Positions 12,171 through 24,790 of a stretch of DNA of 64,000 nucleotides are shown here, in pieces (the first letter of the stretch is position 1; every line of letters begins with the position of its first letter). The notes below the pieces were generated by a model, which searched no databases, was not told where the DNA came from, and saw only the letters and a list, made by a program, of their open reading frames with translations. This stretch comes from Vitellaria paradoxa (Eukaryota > Streptophyta > Magnoliopsida > Ericales > Sapotaceae). The position numbers and the translations under genes are program-made. The stretch is taken from contig CM034237.1 of assembly GCA_019916065.1 (NCBI GenBank), positions 38,422,485-38,486,484 of the forward strand, given 5' to 3'.

Positions 12171-12490
12171 CTATTCTTCCCATTTTGGAGCTGTCAATTT
12201 ATAACAAAAACGGGAAGATGGATATGGATTTCTTTTCCTTGCGGCTATGTTAGCCTTGTATTTTGATATTTTGATGTCTTTTGATGTTTTGAAATTGTTG
12301 ATGTGATCCATATGATCAATGCATGTAAACTGATGAAATGGGTAGTGTTAAATTGTTATGTTGGGTTTGAAATGTTTTGTTTTGAACTAATTTAATTTTT
12401 ATCTCACATGTGCGTTTAATGTTTCTATTAAGTGTTGTAATTCACAGATTGGAGATTGGCAAAATCCAATTTTAGTTTTGTTATAGAATT

Positions 12491-12503
12491 GCAAGGGGGA
12501 GAT
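12491..12503 (+). other. Polypurine tract of the copia element
   Basis: The sequence GCAAGGGGGAGATT directly precedes TGTAATGTC, the start of the 3' LTR. A G-run tract of this form primes plus-strand DNA synthesis in SIRE-type copia elements. Confidence 0.75.
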
Positions 12504-13340
12504 TGTAATGTCAATTTTATGACAAATCGAAACAAATAACTAAAACTAGAAGCGAGAGAAGATATTGAAAAAAGTTTGTGGAATCATGTTTCTTAATTGG
12601 GATCAATAAACTTGGAGAAGTTTCCTAAGTTGAATAAAGCTCAGAGTTACCAAAATAAAAGAAAATTCACTTAGGGGAATATTGCACAAATTAAAAAGAT
12701 CTTGAATACACTAAAAAGGAAACAACTAAGAAACTTAAAGGTAGTCTAAAAAACAATCCAAAGAGGTCCACAGGAAAGCCGAAGGGAAGCTGATGGTTTA
12801 AGCTCTAAAGAAATCAATGTGAAAATCTAAACAGTGTGTCATGCAGCCAGGGTAGAAGAAAGTTTACCTTTTAACCCCCCTAACAGTACACCCTGCAAGC
12901 AAGGTGTAGGAAAGGCAATGGTTCGGCCTTATATATTTCAACAAGATATTTCAGTAAGATTCTATTTCCTATTTTATCAATCTAGACCAATATATTGTAA
13001 CCTTGTAAATATGTAATTGGTCTTAACGATTAAGATACACACAAGAAACATATTAGAAAGATTTAGAGACAAAGTTTTCATACTTGAGCTTTTGCGATCT
13101 TTCTTTAACTTTTGTTTATTATTCTTTCTTTACTTTCTACACGAAGTAGAAAATCCACTTGTAGGGTTAGTCAAGTAAATCGAACAAGGGAGACGAAAGA
13201 ATTTGTGTGAATAAATCATCAAGAATTTGAATAGTTCCTTGTAACTTGTTGATTGTAAAAGCTGTAATTGAGGCTTTTCTCCTTGAAAAAGGGTTTCCTT
13301 GTAATTCTTTGGTGTTATTCTTCTTACTTAATTTGTTTGT
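12504..13340 (+). mobile_element. 3' LTR of the copia element
   Basis: It begins TGTAATGTC right after the purine tract. A TATA-like CTTATATATTTC is near 12928-12939. No second LTR exists in the window for comparison, so the right border is a guess. The sequence after about 13340 no longer reads like the LTR, and a GA-run begins at 13434. Confidence 0.55.
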
Positions 13341-13433
13341 GATTGGTTAATTAGGAAATTTTTAGCTAAGATCAAAAGGCTAAAAACTAAGACAAAATAA
13401 ACCCTCCTAATCATTAATTCAACTATATATACT

Positions 13434-13467
<34 letters not shown>

Positions 13468-14084
13468 CAATTAGCTAATTTTGCTGCTCAAGGTTTTCTT
13501 ATATATATATGTGTGCATCTCAGGAATTTTATAGGAGCCTTAAGGATGTGATTGATTAGTTCCAGGAAGTATTTAAATTTTTTTTTCTATTTTTCTATTT
13601 TGTTTTATGACAATGGTACATGCATTTTTTTACTTTTGAAAAAAAAAGACTAAATATGTTTACATATTTGTGAAATTACAAAATCATTTGCACATACCTA
13701 AAATGAAAAAAAAAACCAATAAAATTAACAACTATTAGATTTACAGCCCTCACTCTGAGAATATATGCTAAGATTTATATATTTAACAATCAAAGTGACA
13801 AGAAAATAATTGACAAAAAACTCAATATTGTTTACTAGATAACTTATAGCATGAGGAGAGAAGCATTGGATCCTTAACGCTAATTAGACAAACTATTTTA
13901 CTAAAGATCAAAGATTACAAGGACTTTACCTAAGAGATTAAGAGTATTCTAGGTCAACTCTTAAATCATTGATTGTTAGACACTCGTTGCACAGAAAATA
14001 GGGGACAAAATCATGTGCATTTCATAGGCAAGATGCAAGCAGGTTGAGGGCACGTGCTGCTTATAGTTTGGTTGCGAGGCTTAT
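13341..14084. other. Spacer without genes, with a (GA)n microsatellite
   Basis: This is AT-rich DNA with a GA dinucleotide run at about 13434-13466 and a short TA run near 13500. I see no gene, terminal repeat or RNA signal in it. It may be host spacer between two retroelement insertions. Confidence 0.6.
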
Positions 14085-14173
14085 TGTCACGCCCCGGACT
14101 TTCATAACCCGAATGCTCGGGGGTGACTCGGGATTATCTGTTTGAGTATAAAAATAAGATGATAATAACACAT
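14085..14173 (-). mobile_element. LTR-end fragment beside the second solo LTR
   Basis: The sequence TGTCACGCCCCGGAC at 14085 has the form of a chromovirus LTR terminus, 89 bases before a second terminus of the same kind (TGTCACACCCC, 14174). It is preceded by CTTAT (14080-14084), which nearly matches CTTAC after the far terminus (28551-28555). The outer insertion may therefore begin here rather than at 14174. Confidence 0.45.
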
Positions 14174-14847
14174 TGTCACACCCCAAAATTTTCTTCCAAA
14201 TTGGGGTTGACCCGTAGTAAAAATTTAAGGTATTCAAAATCCCTTGTTTATCCCAAATAATATTTATAAGTCATTAGACTGAATCATTTGATGGTATTCA
14301 ACTACAGGGCACAAAATAAAGATAGAGAATATTATTACAGAGCCATCTAAGCGTCCCAACCATGCGATTAACATTACATACCAAATAAAGGCAAGTTAGG
14401 TTTAAACATAATAATTACAATCATCAAAAAAATTATTACAGACCACAATCACAAATAAAGTCTTCCAGCACTATGTAGGAAAGAAAAAAAATAGATAACT
14501 CTTCTGATAGAATATTTAAGAGAAATTAATCTCTTTTCATCTCATCTTTAGGATCCCTGTTCTTAATATCTTGAAAACAAATATTCCCACAAGGGGTGAG
14601 CTACTAAAGCCCAGTAATCAGAATCTCCTAGGTGCCTATATGTATGGTTGTAATGCTACACTATATTAGGTGACCCACTACAGTGAATGTGATTAGGTGG
14701 CATACTGTTCATGTAACAATTAATTCAACAGATCCTAACTGAATAATGTAAATTATACTTACAATGGTTAGATGAAACCATCACTGTAACTGCTATTTTA
14801 CTTACACGTAAAATAGTTTAATGTTAATATGTGTATCACAATAAAAT

Positions 14848-14909
14848 CGGTATCGCAGTGGTGGGGATCTCAGATTCAGATTTTCAAGGTTTCGGGATCA
14901 AATCCCATA
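14848..14909 (+). mobile_element. Possible SINE relic
   Basis: GGTATCGCAGTGGTGGGG resembles a polymerase III A box region, and GGGATCAAATCCC, 35 bases later, resembles a B box. This is the tRNA-like head of plant SINEs. The CACTA element interrupts the sequence immediately after. No tail or target duplication was found, so this is tentative. Confidence 0.35.
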
Positions 14910-15320
14910 CACTAGTAGAAAGTGTGGAACTAGCGACCGCCTAAGACGGTCGCTAAATGTCTACTAGCGGTCGCTAAAAGTATTAGCGACGGCATAGCGA
15001 CCGCGTCAAACGAGTCGCATTTGCTTCGTCGCTAATAATTATTAGCGACTGCTAGGACGGTCGCTAAATTATTTGCGACCGCTCCTGCGACCGCTCGAGT
15101 TCAGACGTATGGATATTAGCGACCGCTCATAACGGTCGCTAATACTGCAAAAGGCGGTCGCTAGTTGTTTGGCGCGAAGATGGCGCGAATAAATAGCGAC
15201 CGTAGGTAGCGGTCGCTAATTAGGGAACAGCGGTCGCACTAAATTTCGCGCGGGAGCCATGACCATTTGTATTAGCGACCGGAATATGACTATTAGCGGT
15301 CGCCATAGGCGGTCGCTATT
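14910..15320. repeat. Left CACTA terminus and subterminal repeats
   Basis: After the 13-bp terminus, about sixteen copies of the core GCGACC / GGTCGC occur in both orientations, most extended to TAGCGACCGC or GCGGTCGCTA. In En/Spm such subterminal arrays are the binding sites of the TnpA-type protein, which brings the ends together. The copies are irregularly spaced. The stretch after 15320 up to the last exon (15749) is AT-rich and shows nothing else. Confidence 0.85.
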
Positions 15321-15748
15321 TGTAAGTAATTTTTTTTTTAAAAAAGATTTAAATTATTTAAAAATCTCAATAATTATAATTTAAATTTTACTATAATAAG
15401 ATCTCAATAATTTGTTTTACAAATCAAATAATTTAATAATAATTTTTTTTTATTTATAATGATTATTTATTTAATAGTTATTAATTATTTATAACAACTA
15501 TTATATTTAATTACTTATCTATAAATATTTATATTATATTTAATTTATTAAATTACACATAGAATTAATGAAATTTTTCATAAAATTTGTAAAAAAAAAA
15601 AAAACGTATCTCCTAATTATGATTATATATACAAACATAATATCAAATTAGATTACAATTAAAATAAAATTTTATTATATACAAATGTTCAAAATACAAA
15701 AACAAATATATATATAAATGTACTGATCAAAATATATACAAATAGATC

Positions 15749-17456
15749 CTAATCAGTCCAGGAGGGCCATCCGCCATCATCCGGGTCCTACAATGAAATA
15801 ATAATGAAATTATAACGTGATAATTAAGAAGACATGAATAAATAAATTTATATAATTTTAATGAGTAATAGTAACGAGAAATAAAATTTTTAACCTGAGG
15901 AGGAGGAGGAGGTGGATGGCTCTGACTCTGAGAGAGGCGCCGCTCCATCTCAGCCATCATCTCGGCCCGAAGTGCTGCCTCTCGTGCGTCCATCTCAGCT
16001 CGAAAGGTCTGCAGCAGATCTTGATCGCGACGTCTGGCCTGAGAAGATGATTCTGCTCGTGCAACGGATCGGCGTGGAATACCTGCACCCCGCGTAAGCG
16101 TGTATCCATGACCATCGCGTCCGATAATGGAGAAAAATATCTCGTCCCTCCTCTCTTCGGACTCCCTCTCATCTGGCGACAGCTCGTCTAAACGTGCATT
16201 AAACTGCGCCTAATGCAAACAAGCCGAAATAGAAAAAACAAGATAACTAACTATATTATTTAAAGAAAAAATTAAATTATAAATTATATGTTGATTGGAC
16301 AAAATATTAAAATTTGTTACCTGTATAGCCTGAACCTCTGGCGAATCAGTACGTCGAGTCGCCAACCACATGGACATCCGATCTGTCCTCAGGCCTTCCT
16401 CTATCCTCTGTTGAAAGGTAAATTATATGTTAATAATTTACTATCATTAAAAAAGATAAATAAAGAAGTTGCTATTAGCGTGATAAGCTCACGTTTTTAC
16501 CTCGTGGCGAACCTGAGAAAAGTTTCGAGTCCCCTCCTTGTGCCCCGGCCCCTGCAGTCCTCGATTTCACGAGTTCCTTTGGGCCTCCGCCTATTTTAAG
16601 TTATTTTCGATTACTTTTTGTAATTTACGCTTGATAACGTCAAAACTTAAGGAAAAATAATTAACTCGCAATCATCTCACCTGTGCCTCGGGACTCGACC
16701 AATACCTGACGAGCTCAGCCCACTGGTGGGGAAGAACGCCCGGTGGGACCCGCTGGAGGATGTCAGGGTCATTCTCATGACCTTTCCAGTATTTATCTTT
16801 AATCTTATTTTTATGATCCTTCCACATCTTCCGACACTTAGCGAACATAACGTCCCGGAAGTCTGGAGGAACATCAACTACATTGGCCTAAAAATGACAA
16901 ATTGTAGAATATTATTTGTTACAAGTTTCAGCACATAAACAACGTACAATTAGATAAATAAAATTTTCATACCTGTACTTCGGTCCATAGACCCTCGAAC
17001 GTAGAATCTGGAAAATGATCCCACTCGAGGGTGGTCAATGGGAATCTGATCGGATTCCGGACCAAATGTCCGAGCTGTGAAATCAAAGACCGTCCATCCT
17101 TCCCAACCGGATGGGGCGTGTCATCCCACTGAACGGTCATCCACTGAGATCCACAGTTCCACTGCGGCAATCCCTTCGAGGGCCCTCTGCCAGACCTCGA
17201 AAGCCTGCTCGGAGTGGGAGAATCTGTTTCAAACAAATTGTTACATGATAAAACAACAGAATATACCTACTGTTATTGGATAAGATACATTCCGAAATTA
17301 AAGAACTTTACCTGCATCTGTGTCAGTCACTGAAGGTCGCGTGGACATAGGGGGTGAAGGTGGGACAGCATCTGCTGAGCTACTCCCGGCACAGGATAGC
17401 CCCAGACGCTCAGCCATCGTCCTAGGACCAGTCCTCTTCCTAGAACGTCCGAACAT
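15749..17456 (-). CDS. CACTA Transposase_24-type (PTTA/En-Spm) protein, one in-frame stop
   Basis: A seven-exon gene can be read on the minus strand: 17312-17456, 16973-17223, 16681-16887, 16501-16590, 16321-16407, 15895-16209 and 15749-15787. All introns are GT-AG and phases match, giving 377 residues if codon 209 is read through. The start MFGRSRKRTGPRTMAERLG is basic and could target the nucleus. Exon 3 (VDVPPDFRDVMFAKCRKMWK) and the GHGYTLTRG block in exon 6 are the hallmarks of Pfam Transposase_24, the second protein of plant CACTA elements, thought to bind subterminal repeats. Exon 6 ends in a helix (AEMDARE...) and a Pro run. The TGA is at 16569-16567, inside the conserved AEAQRNS*NRG block, so this copy would give a truncated protein unless it is supplied in trans. 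Confidence 0.85.
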
Positions 17457-17560
17457 GGCTACCTAACTGTTCACAATTTAAACTTATTATAATTTCAAAT
17501 ATAAAGGAAAAAAAAATTTAAAATCTACCTTGTTCGGATAGAAAAGTACACAACCGTGTA

Positions 17561-20500
17561 TTAAGTATGTAAATCAACCGTATCTCCTTCAACCGTGTCC
17601 CTAACCCAATTAACATCTTCATCACGTTGGACAATTGCATCTTGGTCAAGAGCTTGTTGGGCGAATGGATCAATATCAGGCTCATCGCAGTCGATTTGGT
17701 ATACCCCTCTCCTTGACATTTTAACTGCAACTTGCCAGTTGGGATCAGCTCGATCGCCAACATAGTAAACTTGCTCTGCCATGGATGCCAGTATGTATGG
17801 TTCAGCTTCTATTTGTACATCTCGATGTAACAAATTGTTTAAATTGACCAATTTAAATTGGTACTTATCAGCTTTAACCCCGCGAATTGGATCAGCCCAA
17901 ACACACTTGAATAATAAATATCTTAAACCACGATTGTAAACGATTTCAATAATGTCATTCAGTTGGCCATAATAGTAACCACCGTCAATAGATGGACAAC
18001 CGATGCCACTATTTTGTGTTGCTCGCCTATCATCTACTTCCTTGATGCGAAATCGAAACCCATTGATGTCACAAGCTGTGAAACGTCGAGCTGTCGTGTA
18101 AGGACCATCAGCCAACTGTTTTATTTCATCGGTCAAAATAGAATCCGTAGTACTTCGTAAATTGTTTACCTATGAAATGTAAATTATCATGAGTTAATTA
18201 AACACAAATTAATTGTGATGTGAAAATCATATAAAAACATATGAAAATATTTAACACGTACGTAGTTCTTAAACCAGTCATGAAAACATTGATAATGGGA
18301 CATTCGAATTTGATTGTCTGTTGCACGAGGCATGTTCTGTTTCAGCTCGTTTATGTGTCTCCTGCAATGCAAATCAAACAGAATTGAGAATAATCACTAT
18401 TTTTATTACAAATATGATGTAATTAACTTTCTTTATTACGACAACGTGACTTACTGGGTCAATGGCACAACTGATTGGGTGTTGAAGAGCACGAACCAAT
18501 GAGCTTGGATCCACTCGATATGGTTGAGATCAAATGACGTGCCTTCCCCAATAGGGCCTTCATTTATCCGCTCCGACTTGCTAAAAGTCGTTTGGACATC
18601 ATCGTTTAGATATGCCGCACAAAAATTTATGCACTCATCCATCAAATATCCTTTCGCTATGGATGCCTCGGGTCGAGCTTTGTTCCGCACATACCTCTTC
18701 AATGTGTTCATATATCGCTCGATCGGATACATCCACCTAAATTGGACAGGGCCACCAAGCCGGGCTTCTTCAGTTAGGTGTATAGTCAAGTGAACCATTA
18801 CATCAAAAAATGCCGGCGGAAAAATTTTCTCTAGATGACACAGTGTCAAAGCAATCCTGTCCTGCAGACCCTTTAAATCTTCTGTACGGATTACTCTGTA
18901 ACACAACTGCCTGAAGAAATTACTGAGCTCGATCAACGGCTGCACAACATTGTTAGGCAAACATGTCCTTACTGCTATAGGCAACAACTGTTGAAGCAGG
19001 ACGTGGTTGTCATGACTTTTCAAACCCTGTAACGTCCGTTCGCTCATGTTGACTCGCTTCGAAATATTCGAGCAATATCCATCAGGTACCTTCACGTCTT
19101 TCAGAATTAATAAGAACGCATCCTTCTCCTCCTTGCTCATGGTGTACTGTGCAGGTGGCATGTATGCCCTGTTGGACTCTCCCGGCTGCAAGTGCAATGG
19201 AGTTCTCAATCCCATCTCCTGCAAATCACGTCGAGCATTAGCATTATCCTTTGATTTCCCCTTAACACCAAGGATCGTCCACAATATATTATCGCAAACA
19301 TTCTTCTCAATGTGCATGACATCCAAGTTGTGCCTGAGTAAGTTGTCTTTCCAGTAGGGCAACTCATAGAAAATACTTTTCTTCTTCCAATTATGGGTTC
19401 GGTTCCTATTTGGACCAGAAATAGATGGTAGCGGGGGGGCTAACAGATCCTGAAAGTCATATACTGTTCGAATTTGCTCCCGCTCCATCTGGGCCAGCAA
19501 TTCGACCCCGGTCATTGCTCGTGGTGCCGGACCGAACTCCCGAGTGCCGTCAAACGAGACTCTGTCCTTCCTAAACCTATGCAACGGAGGTAGGAAGCGT
19601 CTATGACCCATGTACGCCCACTTTCTACCATACTTTAGCCAAGTTGACTTCTTGCTCTGATTGCAACAAGGACATGCGAACTCTCCTTTCGTGCTCCAAC
19701 CAGATAAGTTGGCGTACGCCGGAAAGTCGTTAATTGTCCATAGTAATGCTGCCCGTAGTTTAAACATTTCATTTCTTGTTGAGTCAAATGTCATCACACC
19801 ATCAGTCCATAATTCATTAAGCTCTTCAATCAATGGTTGCATATAAACATCTATTTTATCCCCGGGACCCTTAGGTCCGTCAATCAATGTCGATAGGATG
19901 ACAAAAGGTTGCCTCATGCACAGCCAAGGTGGAAGATTATATGGAAGTAGCAGTATAGGCCACGTACTGTGAGTTGCCCCAGTCATGCCTGAAAATGGGT
20001 TAAATCCATCAGCCGCCAAACCAAGCCGTACACTGCGCGAATCGACAGCGAAATCAGGGTGTCTTCTATCAAAATCCTTCCACGCCGGAGAGTTTGTTTG
20101 ATGGGATAAGTTCCCGTGATCCCCCCTGTTCTCGGCATGCCAAGTCATTAGTTTAGAGATCTTAGATGACATGAAAAATCTCTTCAATCGTGGCTTAAGT
20201 GGAAAGTAGCGCACTTGCTTTGCAGCCACAAGCTTACCACGATTTGAACTACCCAAACGATTCTGCCGAGTTTGGATAGTACCAACATTCTTCCATCTCG
20301 AAACACCACACACGGTACACGAATCGAGGTTGCCATTCTCATTCCGAAACAACATGCAACTATTGGGACATGCATCCAGAGTTTCGTATGTGAATCCCAG
20401 ATTCTCAGTTAACTTGCGTGCCTGGTAGTACGATTCTGCAAGCTTAGCTCCCGCTGGTAAAACCCTACGGAGTAACTGTAGTAGCATGTCAAATGACGTA

Positions 20501-21024
20501 TCTGACCAGTGATTCAACGCCTTCAAATGTAACAACTCAACGGTGAATGACAATTTACTGAACTCCTGACATCCAGGATATAATTCTGTCTGCGCATCAT
20601 CGAGTATTTCAAAATATCTCAATGACTCATCATCTGCACCCGAGCGGGGAGTAGTTCCACCCGTCAGATTAATACCGGCACCGTTGTCTTCATGTGTCAA
20701 TCCACATGCGATATCAGCTAGCATCGCGAGCATTGGATCAGCTTCCTCTGCAACCTCGGCCTCCACCTCAACGGTTTCTTTCGGACGAGAGGCGGTATAC
20801 TCTTCCCTATGGAGAGTCCAGAATTTATACTGCTTCAGGAACCCATTACGGATCAAGTGCTCTCTGACAACCTCCCGTGTATAGTAATACCGGTTAGCAC
20901 ACTTCCTGCAAGGACAACTAATGTACCCACTGGGAAACCCACTGGTGAATGCAATAAACTGATTAATCCCCTCCACATACTCCGGGGACATCCTATTCGG
21001 CAAATCAATCCAACTCTTATCCAT
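17561..21024 (-). CDS. CACTA TNP2-type transposase
   Basis: This is the predicted catalytic transposase. I choose the ATG at 21024 (MDKSWIDLPNRMSPEY), the normal family start. Exons are 18455-21024, 18262-18361 and 17561-18169, with GT-AG introns in phase, giving about 1092 residues. Order: the transposase-associated domain (residues about 3-75, CPCRKCANRYYY), an acidic linker, then the TNP2 domain with CPNSCMLFRNE ... CTVCGVSRWK (about 220-245), LGLAADGFNPFSG (about 335), ACPCCN (about 450) and HNLDVMHIEKNV (about 565). A DUF4218-type block follows (about 660-800, IYxMNTLKRYV-like motif MYPIERYMNTLKRYV), then in exon 3 a DUF4216-type block (DINGFRFRI ... LFKCVWADP). There are no stops or frameshifts. 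The ORF would be read through to 18451 if the first intron is retained. Confidence 0.93.
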
Positions 21025-21610
21025 CTCGCTGAGAGTGTCTGTGGAGTCCCAAGAGGAAAAAAATGTCATTACTATAAAATGTAGTGCCATATGCAAAACA
21101 CCTAGTCTTAAACTTTACCTCCTCATTACAGGGTGGTTGGTCCTATCCCATTCGAGAATACACGATCCAACTTGCACTCAACAGCTCAATGCCGTTGTCC
21201 CCTAATTAGATAAAATTTCGGCAGCATGTCCGCGTGGTTCTCCAAGTACACGATACACAGACGACATTAGTCGTACCCTGTGTACGCACCCGGAGAACAA
21301 CAGGACGTCAACCGAAACTTCATCTAACACAGGACAGTACATGAGTTGTTGAATACAGGATGGATAATTGCATTCCCAAACTGTCCATACTGGACAATTC
21401 AAGAATCGCGTACATCAATCCCCGCACGTTCATCGAGAGGACAACGAACCTGGTCAAAGACCTAATCCGTTACCTAAGGATGACCAAACAGGTGGCGTAC
21501 GAGATTCTTAAACGGGTCTAAGTTTCACTAATATATGCAAATGAATAAAATAAAGTGGTTCTCAATGTCTGTTTGTTTTCTAACTTAGAATAAAGTATTT
21601 AGATGTTAGA
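21025..21610 (-). other. CACTA TNP2 upstream region (5' UTR/intron)
   Basis: This stretch sits before the TNP2 start. A 3' splice-like CAG (about 21042) lies just upstream of the ATG, suggesting a leader intron. The middle (21120-21480) has higher GC than its surroundings and a short open frame (21202-21402) that I do not recognise. I infer untranslated leader sequence; no promoter motif is clear here. Confidence 0.45.
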
Positions 21611-22260
21611 TTGGGCCTAGACAAGATTAAGGGTTTTATTGTAGTTAGTAATTGAACTAATTAACTCTTGCTAATTAACTACTGCTGCTTGTATAATTAA
21701 TTACTATATTATTCGGTAAATTACCTAGAAACAATATTATAATATTATTATTTGACCTAATTTTCTTATCGTATTCGTATTGAACTACACTGGGCCCAAG
21801 CAAGATGTTGCATTGGGCCCAGGAAAGATTAGGGATTTTATTGTAGTTACTAATTGAACTAATTAACTCTTACTAATTAACTACGGCTGCTTGTATAATT
21901 AATTACTATAGTATTCGGTAAATTACCTAGAAACAATATTATAATATTATTGTTTGACCTAATTTTCTTATCGTATTCGTATTGGATTACACTGGGCCCA
22001 AGCAAGATGTTGGATTGGGCCCAGGCAAGATTAGGGGTTTTATTGTAGTTACTAATTGAACTAATTAACTCTTACTAATTAACTACTGCTGCTTGTGTAA
22101 TTAATTACTATATTATTCGGTAATTACCTAGAAACAATATTATAATATTATTGTTTGACCTAATTTTCTTATCGTATTCGTATTGGATTACACTGGGCCC
22201 AAGCAAGATGTTGGATTGGGCCCAGGCAAGATTAGGGGTTTTCTTCTAATTAGAGTTAAT
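21611..22260. repeat. 202-bp tandem repeat inside the CACTA element
   Basis: Three full copies and a short fourth begin at 21611, 21813, 22015 and 22216, each opening TTGGGCC(C/T)AG and containing AACAATATTATAATATTATT and CTTATCGTATTCGTATTG. The copies differ by only a few substitutions and one-base indels, so the duplication is recent. TGGGCC words recur twice per unit; these resemble TCP-type binding sites, but no function is shown. Confidence 0.9.
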
Positions 22261-24654
22261 TGGAGTTAATTATTGTTATTCCAAAAAATAACACTTCAAT
22301 ACATTATACGAAGATCAAATATACAACAAATAAAATAATACGATACAAATTAAATAAATTAACAATAAACAATTCAATATTTACTCATTATAACATAAAT
22401 CAAACAATAGATATTAATTTTTTTTTTGTCTTATGCATCGATTCTTATTTAAAAGTATTCTTTTTATGAAAAAAAGTAATATGTTTAAAAGTTTACAAAC
22501 TTTATTGTATTTAATTTATTAAAAAATCTATCAACTTTTACTAACTTTTTATACTTTTTTCAAACTATATATTATTTTTACATTAAACTATATATTAATT
22601 CTCATATTTTTAGTAGTACTATCTAACATTATAAATATCATAATATAATTTAATTTCCGTAAGGTACGTTAATCAATTTATTTATAAAAATGACCATATT
22701 GAGTGAAGATGTTAGCATTGCTTCAAAAACTCTCTCTACCCTTTGTCATTTTTTGTTTTTATAAAATTACAAAGTTAATTTCATAGTGAAGAACAATTAA
22801 AATTTGTTTTCACTCTCGTTTTTCTTTTCTATTATAAATATTTTATTAATTTCATTACTTAATCTATTTTTGTTGCATCACATTAAAAATGAATTATTTT
22901 ATTCAAAGATTTTATTAAACTAAAATTATTTTTGATAATTTTTTTTATAAGTTTATTATTGTTAAGTGTCGTTTTAAGAATTAGTTAGTTATAGTCAAGT
23001 TGATAGGTAGAGTTGAATATATATATATATATATAGTGGGAGACAAATTTTTTAGTAATTTTTACTTTTTTTTTACATTTGATAACTCCTTAAAAGTTAC
23101 TAAAAAATTTTGAAATTTTTTTTAACATTTTTACTAAATTTAATTGAAAGATATTAAAAATAGTTAATAAAAATTTTTTATATTTTTAATAAACTAAATA
23201 CTCCTATATAATCTAAAATTTAAAATTCAATTGATTATACTATTTGTATATATATTATTTTATTTTTATTCATTAAATATAATTTTTTAAGCCCAAGTTT
23301 AACGCTCCAAAAAAATAGGTCACATGCATAATTTTCCAAGTATCACATATAATTTTCCAAGTATCCAAAAAAATTTTTCAAGTACCACAAGATGAATTTT
23401 ATATGAATAATTTGATAATTAAAATCAAATGATATATTACTGGCATCAAGCTTAAAGAAGTAAATAGTCAAGAGTAGGAAATTTTTTTATTTTTTCCCTT
23501 CAATATTTCAACTAATTTCATTTTAGCTATTTTATGATTCTAAAATATAAATCTATCACTTTTTATGAATTATTATTTTCCAATTAATTTACAAAATTTT
23601 TTGAATTTTGTAATGAATTCAAATAATAAATTGTAATTTGTATTAATTTTTTTCAAATTCTACCGATCGAATAGTTTTTAAATTACGAATTGTTAACTAT
23701 ACAAAAAAATTTTATTATCCAGAATTTGTTACTATGCCCACGGGGGTTAGATATTCGTTTTAGAGAGCAAATGGCAGACTAACAAATACAAAAAAAAAAA
23801 ATTAACTTTTGTCATTTTTTAAATTTTTTTCAATTTTAATAACTTCTTTTAATTTTTATAAATTTATACCAAACAATCAATTACCAACTAAAGTATTACT
23901 TTGTCATTCTCGCATGAAAAGTTACACGGCTCTATATTTTCCATCACGTTAAATTCATGTTTAAAAGAACAAAAAGTAATTTACTTTTGAATATCTAATG
24001 AAAAAATTAAAAGAAAAAGAAAGTAATAATCATTTTGGTGGTCACATTTTGACTTTTATGTCAAAATATTAGAGAGAGAAACTGTTAGAATGAGTTTTTG
24101 GGGTTCGTTCTCACGGATTTATGTCAGTTTTGTTGAAATTTATTAAAAAGTTATTGAGATTTGTAAAAAAAGTATTGGAATTTATAAAAATTTGTTAGGA
24201 TATGGATAAAATGTATTAAAGAGTTTTAGAAATTTTTAAAAATTTAAATTTTTTTTATTTTTAGTAAATTAAACGCAGCCTAAATTATTTTGATCGAATT
24301 TAATTAATTTTAATTTCATTTTTTGCATTTCGTCTATTTTTTTCACCCAAATAACAAATACAATTGGGGTATTTAGTTTATTAAATTTTATCACAAATTA
24401 TAAAAATTATCAATTTTTTTCGATTAAATCTCATCACATGTTTTTTTTACGTCAAATTTTTAAATATTCTTTTTCCCAATCCAAACACATACCAAAGCCG
24501 ACGCAACCATTAAAAAGTTCTATACATTTTTTTTTACGCACTGCACAAAACACAACAATTTTTTCCACTAACTAAATTTTACTTCTAAAATCTCTTTTTC
24601 TTTCTTCCAACATACCAATTTTTATAAAATAAAATTAAAAAACATAATATTAAA
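22261..24654. other. AT-rich interior of the CACTA element, no gene seen
   Basis: The sequence is strongly AT-rich with a TA run at about 23018-23034 and many homopolymers. Open frames here are short and low in complexity. I see no domain, RNA gene or terminal repeat. Confidence 0.6.
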
Positions 24655-24790
24655 AAAAACAGCAAATAAAAAATACAGAAAAAAAAAAACAGCAAACAAA
24701 AAAAAAACAGAAAAAAAAACAGCAAATAAAAATACAGAAAAAAAAAACAGCAAACAAAAAAAAACAGAAAAAAAAACAGCAAATTAAAAA
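24655..24790. repeat. A-rich minisatellite
   Basis: About five units of roughly 25-32 bp, each ACAGCAAA(T/C)AAAAA followed by ACAG and an A-run. The minus-strand open frame across it is a Phe/Leu-rich by-product. Confidence 0.75.

Larger units (their letters stand above)
2481..13340 (+). mobile_element. Degenerate SIRE-like Ty1/copia retrotransposon, 5' LTR missing
   Basis: The order gag, protease, integrase, reverse transcriptase, RNase H is that of Ty1/copia elements. An extra ORF after RNase H, a purine-rich tract and a 3' LTR complete it. The extra ORF and the gag sequence point to the SIRE/Maximus lineage. No LTR or primer site precedes gag, so the 5' end is lost at about 2481. The frames carry dozens of in-frame TAG and TAA codons, many explainable by C-to-T change, as expected of an old silenced copy. 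A 2.68-kb solo LTR (9110-11793) splits the extra ORF. The right border near 13340 is approximate. Confidence 0.85.

Noticed and set aside
18524..20884. Several plus-strand frames of 60-103 codons
   Set aside because: They are shadows of the intact TNP2 gene on the minus strand.
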